Part shown: in pieces, positions 12,801 through 18,681 of the stretch | Position numbering within the stretch: the first letter of the stretch is position 1 | Layout of the letters: every line of letters starts with the position of its first letter | Origin: a virus | Direction: 5' to 3' (one strand) | IMG/VR virus record: IMGVR_UViG_3300042480_000654 | Location: 1 to 55,551 of that record | Length of the DNA stretch: 55,551 nucleotides | Notes under the pieces: generated by a model | Database searches by the model: none | The model's input: only the letters and a program-made list of their open reading frames with translations | Told to the model about the DNA's origin: nothing | Made by a program: the position numbers and the translations under genes

Positions 12801-14125
12801 ATCTGTGGAACTGGGCTCGTAACCAGCCCGGAGCAACCGTTGAAGAGAAGATCGAGAATGCCCGCAAGTCAGTCATCCGCGGCAGCGATCTTGGAATCAG
12901 TGACGAGAACATAGCCTCCATCCGCGACTTCATGAGTGCGGCTGGATCGCTGGAGTCGATGGCAATCCGGCTGCTGTCTGACAACGGGGACAAGAAGATG
13001 ACCACGAAGAAGTCCTCCCTGAGCGATGGCGAGCTTCAGTCCGTCCAGTATGATGCTGGCCGGAAATACAACGTCCGCGCTTCCTCAACCTCCCCCGACG
13101 TGATGAAGGGTGGGCCGGGCATCAAGGGCACGTTCAAGAATATCCTCCACACCTTCCTGAGCTGGACTTTCCACCGCATGGGGACGGACGCCAACCAGTT
13201 CTTCAAGAAGCGCGGCGGCGGATGGAAGAAGGAGGTAACGGCTGCATGGGGAGTCGCGATGCTGGTCTTGGCCACATTGCTCCTTGGCGCCATGGTAAAG
13301 ATTCCGAAGGACATCTGGCGCTGGGTCACAGGCGATCCCGCCACGACCCCCAATATCCTCCAGGCTGTGGACAGCCCTGAGATGGCCATGCGCTACATGG
13401 CGGCATCAACCGCCCCGGTATTCCCGATTGGTGGTCAGGTCATCGCCGAGATGATGGGCGGGTCTGGTATCTCCAGCCCGCTGGACAACAACGTGCTGGA
13501 CAACAACCCCCCAGCCCAGTTCCTCGCCTCCATGGTCCAGACGGGCCAACGCATCTACCAGACGGGCGACCTCAAGTATCCGCTGGTGGACTTTGCCCGG
13601 AAGAACTTCTGGCCCGCCGGACTGGTCCTGAACCGGGTAATGGAAGGGGATACCGAAGCCCGGGCTGCCAAGCGGGCTGTCCGGATGGCGGCTGCGGGGA
13701 TGGAGGTCAGGCCGTCCGGAAGTGGAATTGGTTCCCGGGAAACTCCCATCACCCCCATCACCCGGAACGCCATCGCAGCCCTCTACGAGGGGGACACCGG
13801 GGCCTTCAATACGGCCAGGGAGAAGGCGATTGCCCACTACGTGGGTCAGGGGAAGACGCCCAAGGAGGCGGCCAAGCGGTTTGATTCCTCGGTGAGTGGG
13901 CGGGACCCGCTGCGATCTGTCCTTGGCCGGAATCCCACCGAGGAGGAGGAAGCTACTATCCTCCGCCGGCTCAACCCCAGCCAGCGCCGGGCAGTCGGGA
14001 AGTCCCGGTCGCTGTTCCGCAAGCCCAAGAAGATCAGGTTGGGTAGGAGCAAGTCGCGGAAGGTCCGCCTTGGCAGGAAGCGGCCCGCTCGGCGTTCCTT
14101 GCGATTGCGGCGAGCTGCCTCTTAG
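3809..14125 (+). CDS. Giant polyvalent internal virion protein (3438 aa) with zincin-like motif
   Basis: This single 10.3-kb frame takes up nearly a fifth of the window. Residues 1-330 are helical with Gly/Ala-rich segments typical of ejected phage proteins. About residues 1270-1630 carry a domain common in phage polyvalent proteins: an FIEEIQG block near 1366, AWTTGQQQADRYDLSKQV near 1407, GLRRLYDQTLPS, and an ending VHSLAIPEAM...PLFSL. A metallopeptidase-type HEALH (HExxH) lies at 1712-1716. The next 1300 residues are long helices. A likely membrane helix (VAMLVLATLLLGAMV) lies near 3145-3165, and the last 30 residues are strongly basic. Such proteins are packaged and delivered with the DNA. 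Domain functions other than the zincin motif are unknown. Its 3' end overlaps a minus-strand gene by 92 bases. Confidence 0.9.
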   Translation: MPQYQLVDNETGRELLVESDSPPTEAEVSKLFQNHDAFKVAIAGPKGSEERRRVMAREVADQSRQTFTEESGGSTAGPLLSGTASLGQSLSAAGTKILGGAASGFEMLKEGLGAPEGGFSLPEPGKLPRTPAEVEQDIQANQVRQQARELQAQAEATYPVNPKYPWANLPGQVVGSVAQMLATGPARIPAYALSALEGGMEQARESGATPAQVQAQGLVEAATGAVSEKLLGLAPFLKDAGKMTARQFARQALTPTAGKVALQEAIQEPTEGILNRLSSKYVTGANPDEAVWDPQTLAMEAVGGGLGGAGLSIPTLAGAKIQRQRDVMGRRELGLAGRSEQQLQAELEAFNQGIQQSQLTGGGVELVQQTGDPYRNQLNLSAQNAPPQFQMVTSPRTARGLLRSETDSGLGDFAPPDGRTPIDQFIGRTRQAAVPSAEDRRAALEAGLTLPQDTGKFASDEPQVAIPPRYAQAPQLASLGTTPRTAMTTSPIDEAIMGGRLQRSTLPPINPQLQQLQDLAESELNAIERFPNRDTNRRDSLLGAAPQVVQMLDTRINNSIGKVSDAEVGRLMDLRERLAKFYNDQTAYNELTAEAIGVARDTRRPAPQMAAGLSQLEQSRQAQFPAGGAAVQPEQPQSIQPQGDLMARLREARQMDVLRQPSPMSAAQLGTGQPVGGPPAVADLTPFLQFYEAQASAPQAPVQAAPEAPVTQSAPVRRGVRMRAKTSRSIGMSRKPSQTITGSNVQTGTEMPVLPTGGEAPISRTESKPRQMSDEELAAMKVAKLKGAEHRGDGITFVPEKLMTPERRKAMKRGGSLIEVKPMADVTGVQTDRGYAILDRRSRIAFRGNEPVQAEAVDAYGIKPPKGYVRQGELYVYQPISRSEPAAAQGVATEGVGVSSSEETPAFGVRRYGDALFISIAEYNRLRPQIDERLAAGDEVAKRIDDIEVNAEQYVRSSAGFGALTPEGQEQAVGNFKTKLYQSAAKWLAGGEFQFSPPVIAKSVAMDIGKSVAEKDRKRTQSGETSEEDGEEVRGDFESLSERVMPKQPLKAPPAIRKADQDIVLVVANVRRQFGLNEAQMARIMGAYVDPEMEANLDDEELGVLERVRPMLARLENVRYSVAGGIQLTEQGPFYSQLTRTIQGMGQETMTVGQARSAIEKGAKKDEVAMSGIFTDPLSPLYGKQPGDKVTKSELIGYALERQAKVEDVVLGEPRGKNLSGTYQDRKTGEWVVSQNGREERFSSLNEAARRGDELNRIADQSRETSFSSYQLPGADEGSYREMFVTWPYTGKSLRVDLTPDNKWGVFSGKTLLEKYTDKIYAEHALKHRLNWRDGHSQYASIANPIVRIRRNIRTDANGKKTYFIEEIQGPQKANQEKMPPELRKRIYEIGMKRAIRDAVDSGADAIAWTTGQQQADRYDLSKQVLHVAWEKNDDGTYNINAPQPDGSPGVYKEDLSLDQVEELVGKDLAKKIESGEGRQQEKDGGYRSWKILEGVDLIGGDGLRRLYDQTLPSIANDLAKKFGVRVGMGEIATAAKYQFSPRAARDGTGKPILLNGVQAYVLQDIASGDYLADRNQNTFARRPQDGQLFSKGEADSIADKKTSDFKANVHSLAIPEAMKAAAKTGLPLFSLSSLIREPIGLARAQQAVARWKQENGVEGALIEVVDDPELMTPDGRPVAAMVRTIPGQPPVITVNAAQISSEQELIEKLWHEALHPVWEDQGVQRAWQEVLQTLPRNAIQAELARGYSPLEATMEAAINSAATQAANTPLRTAWKKFLDAVWEAMGRVFGFTTKPKDFEKLMEEALRSLSRPYNQEGELRYSVANTIAMVSSAKATKATLETSGDPQAVAMMGQAAASLINPAFSDLMNRLSVAEPGTADATTYTFLKAADNMAASGAAVVEWAQSHQDPIPAFTNLSDLPTGWRSVVGNVVMGAHLQLGQQMGSIDRAIERESAKLVEAAADLEDASKERLSAEAAETQALDLLDGLMRTIVVERKKIGTSSATLSRQQAEDQAKAIFGIKRNKLSALTIAIQTMAREMPVEGFVNNEAALAWFDERQSKNPILGDSAADVVKAFREALSRQADLTKRIEQVRAFTLDSVDAVREVGEIAKLIGKNKKATINNYAKLRSEYEAGFRRFKLASKKATDASTRLDGLLAAKEALSGLMASPEYLEKTNDAFLRGRGSLSGLMSEVKSDGRPTGVVEVYGPSAYVAAGNRVAKDKDLAALRRNSTIETWGKKGKEKSGTIYEIDYRPDFAIEAKNVEAIDRLSQEITQALNDESSPFYLTDPLARSSYTQLGAYLAQFVATNRYLIEQQLSDTMLLTVLKGGRIFSGKAGILSAFGGALYTTRMNAARAIGGRGGMEWEKANRASDLFEKKAGNVLKATRVENAVARRKAIESHGLNPDSREGIAQWSAHISSVIGSFQNPSQDRLKEGDYVGGMVVTKEDLKSAEIQKKFSTGVVGDFSSMTADLSEVVNPEEKFGSGDSAVLFTRAAEDYGLKTRRQFSQWGRQFKEDWATASEKDLEAFRLNQAQSTGDEPVPMVWTEREKLADREIEGPVYSHLTETNQEYSSKAPASIRPAYARLRSAIKAGRGPKTVEGIGEAISQLTSDAEGNATIDPITAKEALLGAIDLDVNAIGKAIGEWHQSTLGNSDLPDVLIGVKAANGALALARGKMVAPTWFYDYGLHDDMERAVFVAQGKRILLMKVYETMGTFKEAVRRNLDEANREIEENAKKRKANGDVVGYDAAEAEYDKKSKAKYRDGGEFATRKGLQRSFDTLEALQSELKSVLQVANEAAVDQLKARTIGSLARLQISVLLSSVSSILNNMTAVVADPWRTWSQSERFFLKVGKTTKAVKNAFKFMASDMVARLPASIRNKLTKKRKMVLISTVSDFLRTMMAERDMMEQTGQFEEFESIKDKVAAIRANPLSFGQSTTMESSKFERAMSWLYSKAIYGVAVAEWVRDRAPGYFDKVINRVLAEDAKEFELWLSPHLWNWARNQPGATVEEKIENARKSVIRGSDLGISDENIASIRDFMSAAGSLESMAIRLLSDNGDKKMTTKKSSLSDGELQSVQYDAGRKYNVRASSTSPDVMKGGPGIKGTFKNILHTFLSWTFHRMGTDANQFFKKRGGGWKKEVTAAWGVAMLVLATLLLGAMVKIPKDIWRWVTGDPATTPNILQAVDSPEMAMRYMAASTAPVFPIGGQVIAEMMGGSGISSPLDNNVLDNNPPAQFLASMVQTGQRIYQTGDLKYPLVDFARKNFWPAGLVLNRVMEGDTEARAAKRAVRMAAAGMEVRPSGSGIGSRETPITPITRNAIAALYEGDTGAFNTAREKAIAHYVGQGKTPKEAAKRFDSSVSGRDPLRSVLGRNPTEEEEATILRRLNPSQRRAVGKSRSLFRKPKKIRLGRSKSRKVRLGRKRPARRSLRLRRAAS

Positions 14126-14426
14126 TCAGCTTCTTGCTGGATAGATGGGAGAACGGGCGGTCCTTCGACTTGCTCGTTCTCCTGATGTATTTGCGGAGCT
14201 TGGATAGGTCCGAGAACTCGTAGCCACAACCCCGCAGGAAGTCGTCCACAACCCAAATTGGCTCGTCCGCCCATTCCGGTTGCTGGGAAATCCAAGAAAC
14301 AACCCCAACTGGAAGTCCAGACTTATTCGCGATCTCCTTCAGGGTCATGGGCTTCCCCCTCCCGCTCCGGGCGCTCATGCGGACTACGGGAGGGGGGAAC
14401 TCGTTCAGGATGGAGAGGAGGGTCAT
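14034..14426 (-). CDS. Putative helix-turn-helix protein, convergent with giant gene
   Basis: A 130-residue protein beginning MTLLSILNEF; the frame runs a little further upstream to a TTG, but the ATG at 14426 is preferred. The segment MTLKEIANKSGLPVGVVSWI reads as a helix-turn-helix, followed by a Trp/Asp-rich middle and a basic C-terminus (KKLTKRQLAAIARNAERAA). It could be a small DNA-binding regulator or a packaging-related DNA-binding protein. Its last 92 bases lie antisense to the end of the giant virion gene, so the two transcripts converge. It is the last gene of the 17.8-14.0 kb minus-strand module. Confidence 0.6.
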   Translation of the reverse strand: MTLLSILNEFPPPVVRMSARSGRGKPMTLKEIANKSGLPVGVVSWISQQPEWADEPIWVVDDFLRGCGYEFSDLSKLRKYIRRTSKSKDRPFSHLSSKKLTKRQLAAIARNAERAASCQGGPSATCSYPT

Positions 14427-14491
14427 TTGTGGTTGGTGGTGGTCTGGTAGCCAATATCGCCGCAATTTTGTGGCTCACTCAACTGTTCGGG

Positions 14492-14806
14492 CTATTCATC
14501 CGCGTAGTCCGCACAGTATTTTTCCCACGTTATCGGCGTCGCCTTCATGCCTTCGCATCCCGGCAGTCCGCTCGCCACGAGCTTTGCCACCGTGTCGGCG
14601 CATTGCTCGTCAGTCGGCACTTTTCCGCACGGGCCAATTTTCAGTTTCACGCCAGCCTCACAAGGATTGCCCTGCTCATCTTCTCCGAGGCCAAAGACCT
14701 CGAAGAGCAGCAGGATGCTTTGTTCGTCCGCAGCCCAGCGCCAGCCAAGCCCGAACCTGTCAGTGGATCCAACGGCTACGCCGTCGGCGGTTTCAGTGGT
14801 ATTCAT
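14492..14806 (-). CDS. Hypothetical acidic protein
   Basis: A 104-residue acidic protein with the blocks FGLGWRWAADEQSILLLFEVFGLGEDEQG and CADTVAKLVASGLPGCEG. There are four cysteines and no recognisable domain. The start ATG at 14806 has only a weak GAGAA-like upstream site. It is separated by short gaps from both neighbours in the minus-strand module. Function unknown. Confidence 0.6.
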   Translation of the reverse strand: MNTTETADGVAVGSTDRFGLGWRWAADEQSILLLFEVFGLGEDEQGNPCEAGVKLKIGPCGKVPTDEQCADTVAKLVASGLPGCEGMKATPITWEKYCADYADE

Positions 14807-14842
14807 AGTTTTTTCTCGGCGTAGCCGTGGCTCACTTCGGCG

Positions 14843-15199
14843 TTAGCTGCCTTGCGGTGCGTCCATCACCCACACGATGTCAGACAGTCGCACGTCCACG
14901 CCACGCTCGGCGGGATAGGCGATTCGGTTGGCCTCTGGCTGTTCGTCCATCGGCTTGATGTCGAGATGCACCCATTCCTTGTTCAGCACTTTCGCAAATG
15001 AGAAGTCTATCACTTCCCCTGTGCGAAGCTTCATGGCGTAGTCGAAAGGGTCTTGGCACGCCTTGGCGAGAGCCGCACTTCCGGTCAGGATTTCGATTAG
15101 TCTGCCTTCCTCATTTTCATACGGTTCACCGGCAGCTAACAAGTCGCTGGAGGCAACAGCGCCCCCGCCTTCTGTTTTCGTTTGGTCTTGGTTGTTCAT
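14843..15199 (-). CDS. Hypothetical protein
   Basis: A 118-residue protein. After a Gly/Ala-rich start it has a compact fold-like part (EEGRLIEILTGSAALAKACQDPFDYAMKL to VRLSDIVWVMD). The ATG overlaps the stop of the upstream gene as ATGA, so the two are probably translationally coupled. No known motif; function unknown. Confidence 0.6.
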   Translation of the reverse strand: MNNQDQTKTEGGGAVASSDLLAAGEPYENEEGRLIEILTGSAALAKACQDPFDYAMKLRTGEVIDFSFAKVLNKEWVHLDIKPMDEQPEANRIAYPAERGVDVRLSDIVWVMDAPQGS

Positions 15200-15537
15200 A
15201 TATTTTTGGTGTTGTCGGAGTCTTCCGCCGGGGCGCTGTGCCTCAGCTTGTCGTTAGGTGTCTCGCCGTAGATGCACGCAAAGTTTCCATCCGTCTCGAC
15301 GCTATCCACGGTTGCGCCTTCCCATCCGCCGGAAGCGGTGATCGTGATGCCGTGTCGCAGCCGCACACAGACGCCATCCCACCATCCCTTGTCTGGTTCT
15401 TGGTTTCGGTCATACATTTCGCCCCATTCAGGGTTTGGCGTTTTCCAGTGCTTGCAGTCCCGACACCTAACCAGGGCGGTGCAGCGAATGACGCCGGGCG
15501 CATCTGGTTTGCAATCAGGAATCTTGGGTGGCGTCAT
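15196..15537 (-). CDS. Cys-rich small phage protein (CxxCKHW)
   Basis: A 113-residue protein starting MTPPKIPDCK. The frame extends 45 codons upstream, but the ATG at 15537 overlaps the methyltransferase stop as ATGA, which fits the neighbouring gene joins and decides the start. The motif VRCRDCKHW and two later cysteines could bind zinc. CxxCKHW proteins are frequent, uncharacterised early phage proteins. The C-terminus overlaps the next gene as ATGA. Confidence 0.6.
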   Translation of the reverse strand: MTPPKIPDCKPDAPGVIRCTALVRCRDCKHWKTPNPEWGEMYDRNQEPDKGWWDGVCVRLRHGITITASGGWEGATVDSVETDGNFACIYGETPNDKLRHSAPAEDSDNTKNI

Positions 15538-16073
15538 CGCTGACCTTTCTCGTTCGGCTTCAAGAACGCGATCCAATGCGTCTGCGCCTGCTTGCCAGAC
15601 TTGTGACCATAGAGCGGCAACATCGGTGTGAGCTTCAAGATTTCCGAGACGGGGTTTTCCGTGGCCGTCCACTTAAAGATGAGCGTGCCGCCCGGCTTGA
15701 GCACGCGGAAGCCCTCCGCGAATCCGGCGGCAATCATCTTCCGCCAGTCACCATCGAGCCACCCGTATTTCATCGCGAGGAATCCGATTTTTCCCGACCG
15801 CTCGAAGTGCGGCGGGTCGAACACGACATGCAGGAAGGTTTCATCCTCGAACGGCAGGGCAGTGAAGTCCGCGAGGATGTCCGGGTCGGTTTCCGTCCAT
15901 TCTACCGTCCCGCGCTTCGGGCGGTTCATCGCGTGGCGTTCGCGGCGACGGTCAGAGAACACGGCCCGAGGGTCTTCTTTGTTGAACCACATCATGCGCG
16001 GGCCGCAGCACATATCCAGCACTGAAGCCGAACCATGCGTTGCACCGGACGCCGTGGGCGATTCCGCCATCAT
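15534..16073 (-). CDS. Class I SAM-dependent methyltransferase
   Basis: A 179-residue protein. SVLDMCCGPRMMWFNK is the SAM-binding motif I in the variant CCG-R-MxWF form found in a common phage methyltransferase family. VVFDPPHF is the motif IV position (DPP[YFH]), and a later strand FRVLKPGGTLIFKW matches the post-motif region of this fold. The DPPH motif resembles that of amino-methyltransferases acting on adenine or cytosine, but substrate and site are not known. It overlaps both neighbours by 4 bases (ATGA), between the exonuclease and the Cys-rich gene. It may modify phage DNA or another molecule. Confidence 0.8.
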   Translation of the reverse strand: MMAESPTASGATHGSASVLDMCCGPRMMWFNKEDPRAVFSDRRRERHAMNRPKRGTVEWTETDPDILADFTALPFEDETFLHVVFDPPHFERSGKIGFLAMKYGWLDGDWRKMIAAGFAEGFRVLKPGGTLIFKWTATENPVSEILKLTPMLPLYGHKSGKQAQTHWIAFLKPNEKGQR

Positions 16074-16720
16074 AGCATGATCCTCTCATACACCCCTGCC
16101 GTGGCCCGAAGATCATTCCGAAGATAATCCAGCGCACTTTCCGGGGCTTCCCGGTAAATACGGGCGAAGTGCGCCCCATTCCCGGTCTTCCCAGGAATCC
16201 CCAGCGCCTTGCAGACCGCATCCAGCCCATTCCCGGAGCGTTCCCGCCCCATCACCACCTCCTCCATGAGGTCAACGAAGTTGTCGTTCCAGTAGGAGCG
16301 ACCACGAAACCGGTCAAGGAATCGCCCGGTGGGAATCCCGTGGACCGCACAGCGGAAGCGGATGAAGGGGAGGTCGAAGCCCTTGATGTTGAACCCACCC
16401 ACCGCAATCTGCTGCTGTAGATACACGTTCAACTGGCTGACAATCTTCCGCAGCGTGTCCTTCTCGTCATCCCCGTGGGCCAGCAGCAGGTCGCCATTAG
16501 GCTTACGGACGCCGGCTGCGATGACGAACCCCGTCAGCGGACTTAGGGCTGCGTCGCGGATGCGGGCTTCCTTCTTCTCCTCGATGGATGCCTTGATCTT
16601 CTCGGGGTCCTTGAGGTTCGCGGCGGCCTTGAACTCCGGCATGGAGGCGGCCAGTTGATCCTCGGGGAGCGGGGAGGTTTCGATGTCGAAGACGGCGTAG
16701 TCTGAGTTTGCTTGTTCCAT
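16070..16720 (-). CDS. DnaQ-like 3'-5' exonuclease (DEDDy)
   Basis: A 216-residue protein with the three exonuclease motifs of the RNase-H-like DEDD family in order: VFDIETSPL (Exo I, residues 9-17), GFNIKGFDLPFIRF (Exo II, about 114-127) and YLRNDLRAT (Exo III, Tyr-x3-Asp, the DEDDy type). There is no polymerase domain, so it is a free-standing exonuclease comparable with proofreading subunits or replication-module exonucleases of other phages. Its gene lies downstream of the ssDNA-binding-like gene and overlaps the methyltransferase by ATGA. It probably works in replication or recombination. Confidence 0.85.
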   Translation of the reverse strand: MEQANSDYAVFDIETSPLPEDQLAASMPEFKAAANLKDPEKIKASIEEKKEARIRDAALSPLTGFVIAAGVRKPNGDLLLAHGDDEKDTLRKIVSQLNVYLQQQIAVGGFNIKGFDLPFIRFRCAVHGIPTGRFLDRFRGRSYWNDNFVDLMEEVVMGRERSGNGLDAVCKALGIPGKTGNGAHFARIYREAPESALDYLRNDLRATAGVYERIML

Positions 16721-16723
16721 AGG

Positions 16724-16900
16724 TCAGTTGATTTTGCGGATGTTGGATGGCCCGTAGATGTGGAGGAATCCAGGCTCATGCTCCACCACATACCGGGTCT
16801 TCCCCGCCTTGGTGGTGAATACGGAGCGGACTTCGCCCGTGAGTTGGAAATCTCCGGTGAACTTCTCCACCCGGTCGCCGATTTTGATTTGGTCTTCCAT
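16724..16900 (-). CDS. Small SH3/KOW-like protein
   Basis: A 58-residue protein from the ATG at 16900 (MEDQIKIGDRVEKFTG). The pattern IGDRVEKFTG...GEVRSVFTTKAGKTRYVVEH is the small beta-barrel signature often seen in short phage proteins. The frame continues upstream to 17044 with low-quality sequence, which I treat as non-coding. It precedes the exonuclease by 3 bases. Function unknown. Confidence 0.65.
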   Translation of the reverse strand: MEDQIKIGDRVEKFTGDFQLTGEVRSVFTTKAGKTRYVVEHEPGFLHIYGPSNIRKIN

Positions 16901-16914
16901 TTGTAGTTTGTCAG

Positions 16915-17010
16915 TCAAAAGTAAAACCCCCATTCCACGTAGTAACTGTCCAGAAACACCGCTTCCTGAGGGTATCCGCCCCACACGGGGAGGACAAATT
17001 GGATGGGCAC
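16915..17010 (-). CDS. Possible small ORF (31 aa)
   Basis: A GTG-initiated frame gives MPIQFVLPVWGGYPQEAV followed by a Tyr/Phe-rich end (LDSYYVEWGFYF). The amino-acid make-up and G/C-ending codons look coding. The same frame upstream, after a TGA, has another coding-like stretch (KDLSLKFSAFVNCRAVAAFW) without a clear start. The 245-base gap 16901-17144 may therefore hold one small gene broken by a stop, or two tiny ones. Low confidence. Confidence 0.3.
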   Translation of the reverse strand: MPIQFVLPVWGGYPQEAVFLDSYYVEWGFYF

Positions 17011-17144
17011 TTGCCCCAAGTTCAGCGCACTCCCGTCTTGTCACGGGCGGTCCAAACGCCAGAAGGCGGCAACAGCGCGGCAGTTGACGAATGCGCTGAA
17101 CTTGAGAGACAGGTCCTTGCCCGGCCTGTCAGCGGGATTGTGGA

Positions 17145-17759
17145 CTAGGCCCAGTCGTCCGGTTCGGTCTGGGACGTGGAACCTGCGGCGACGAGCTTCT
17201 TGTATTCCTCACTCGCAACAACCTTCTTCTCCAGCCACTCAGGCAGCTCGGCCACCTTCAAGTCCTCGGGGGATTCAAGTTGGGCGACGGTGAAGGTTGT
17301 GGGGACTGTCTTGGCGACAATCTGCTGGCCCTTAGGGGCGGGCAGGATCGCGGTGATGTTGGCGTAGGTCTTCCCATTGCTGTCCTCATGGAGGACGTTA
17401 ACCTGACAGGGACGACCCACCAGCTTGCTCACGTCGAAGGCGTTGGCCACCTCGTCGGACGGGAACGACTTGCCGAACCAGCTCTCAATGGAGGGACGCA
17501 GCATACCCTTCGGGTGCATGGAGGCGGTGAACGTCTTGCTCAGGCAGCGGGGCTCGTCCGGCTGGCCGTCCCGCTTGACGGGGGGCTGGTCGGGGAGCTC
17601 GAACTGGAGGACGTATTTGCGCTTGGTCTTGCCAAACTTCTCGTCGATGTGGGTGCCGATGTCGAACAGTCCGACACAGACTGCGGGGTGGACACCGGGC
17701 TCGACCGAGGGGCCTGAATTTGCACCGGCGCCGGGGATGAATGGGTTTGTGGTAGTCAT
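17145..17759 (-). CDS. Putative ssDNA-binding replication protein
   Basis: A 204-residue protein from the ATG at 17759 (MTTTNPFIPGAG). The blocks VGLFDIGTHIDEKFGKTKRKYVLQFELPD, SKTFTASMHPKGMLRPSIESWFGK and NVLHEDSNGKTYANI match a widespread phage family usually placed in replication or recombination modules and often annotated as ssDNA-binding or OB-fold-like. The acidic end (SQTEPDDWA) resembles the acidic tips of ssDNA-binding proteins. It is the first gene of the minus module and is divergent from the two-HTH gene. The leader before the ATG has no clear Shine-Dalgarno. The assignment rests on family resemblance and context. Confidence 0.65.
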   Translation of the reverse strand: MTTTNPFIPGAGANSGPSVEPGVHPAVCVGLFDIGTHIDEKFGKTKRKYVLQFELPDQPPVKRDGQPDEPRCLSKTFTASMHPKGMLRPSIESWFGKSFPSDEVANAFDVSKLVGRPCQVNVLHEDSNGKTYANITAILPAPKGQQIVAKTVPTTFTVAQLESPEDLKVAELPEWLEKKVVASEEYKKLVAAGSTSQTEPDDWA

Positions 17760-17867
17760 TGTGATTTTGAATTGAACCGTTGTTGACGACGTGAGGTTGG
17801 GTCGGATGACGGAAGTTGTCAATAGGCAACTTGACATTCCTTGGGATCGGACGCAGTTTTTCCGCCG
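17760..17867. promoter_or_regulatory. Divergent control region with inverted repeat and TTGCCTATTGACA element
   Basis: This 108-base gap separates the ssDNA-binding-like gene (minus) from the two-HTH gene (plus). An inverted repeat AAGTTG-N8-CAACTT spans 17813-17832. The overlapping 13-mer at 17817-17829 reads TTGCCTATTGACA on the minus strand; its TTGACA could be a -35 box for the minus module, but no good -10 is visible. The inverted repeat is a plausible operator for the neighbouring regulator. Regulation is inferred. Confidence 0.55.
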
Positions 17868-18140
17868 ATGAAGTTCGGTCGCAACTACATGAGCAAGGTG
17901 GACTGGAAGCTCCAGGATTCCGTCCTTGCCCGCAAACTGGGATGCAGCCCCACCACCGTATGGAGATGGCGGAAGGCCCTCCGGCAACCCAACCCGTTGA
18001 TGTATCGTGCCCATCCCGGCCTATCCAAGAACAACAGGCGGGAGGGGTGGGACTGGTCGCTGAGGGATGTGGACCTTGCCAAGAAATACAAGCTGAGCCG
18101 GGAGCGGGTGCGACAAATCAGAAAGGCCCTTGGGAAATGA
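17868..18140 (+). CDS. Small regulator with two helix-turn-helices
   Basis: A 90-residue basic protein. Two similar helix-turn-helix units are visible: DSVLARKLGCSPTTVWRWRK (about residues 16-35) and DVDLAKKYKLSRERVRQIRK (about 68-87). The second resembles the sigma-factor region 4 type. The ATG at 17868 is chosen over an upstream TTG. It heads a six-gene plus-strand island and is divergent from the replication module, the usual place for a repressor or activator. Whether it represses, activates or acts as a sigma-like factor cannot be told. It ends in an ATGA overlap with the next gene. Confidence 0.7.
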   Translation: MKFGRNYMSKVDWKLQDSVLARKLGCSPTTVWRWRKALRQPNPLMYRAHPGLSKNNRREGWDWSLRDVDLAKKYKLSRERVRQIRKALGK

Positions 18141-18502
18141 CCTTCAACCCCGAAACCATAGCGGCCGTGGAATCCCTCCTCGCCCACATCCGGGCTGGAA
18201 CTCCACGTCCAGAAACCATCGCCCACGAAACCCCCATCAACCCCGTGGAGCTGGAGGAGGTTGTCAACCACGGGTCCATGAAGTTCCTGCCTGCCGATCT
18301 GGACATCCTCGCCGAGGCGGGCAGTGAGTGGATGGTGAGGAACCGTAAGCCTGACAAGAACGGGATGATGCCCCCGCTTCAGGTCAAGCAGTGGAGGACC
18401 GTGATTCGCCATCGACTTTTTTGGGCCTCCCTCACAGCCCCATCTTCCGCGTGGGCAGCCTCAACCCTGTGCAATCCCATCGCGGCTCACACGAACCTGT
18501 GA
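18137..18502 (+). CDS. Hypothetical protein
   Basis: A 121-residue protein from the ATG of an ATGA overlap (MTFNPETIAAVESLLAHI). A helical N-terminus is followed by PVELEEVVNHGSMKFLPADLDILAEAG and a Trp-containing basic part (VKQWRTVIRHRLFW). No recognised domain. The stop overlaps a GTG start (GTGA) of the next gene, so the island is translationally coupled. Function unknown. Confidence 0.6.
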   Translation: MTFNPETIAAVESLLAHIRAGTPRPETIAHETPINPVELEEVVNHGSMKFLPADLDILAEAGSEWMVRNRKPDKNGMMPPLQVKQWRTVIRHRLFWASLTAPSSAWAASTLCNPIAAHTNL

Positions 18503-18681
18503 CCGCTGCGGAAGCCATCGCCTCCGTTGACGCTGGCAAACCCATCAACCCCGACGACTACGACCAACTCATCCGGGCTGCCACTGGCGACTACGGAAGT
18601 CCCGAACGATTCAAGCTGTCCGTCTACCGCAAACTGAACCAACTGCTATGGGAAAAACAGAAGCCAAAGAAATCCCGCTGA
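18499..18681 (+). CDS. Small hypothetical protein (GTG start)
   Basis: A 60-residue protein beginning at the GTG of a GTGA overlap (read VTAAEAIASVDAGKPINPDD). The frame runs further upstream, but that part is out of keeping. The end overlaps the kinase start by 34 bases. It is helical and acidic, then basic at the C-terminus (KQKPKKSR). Function unknown. Confidence 0.55.
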   Translation: MTAAEAIASVDAGKPINPDDYDQLIRAATGDYGSPERFKLSVYRKLNQLLWEKQKPKKSR

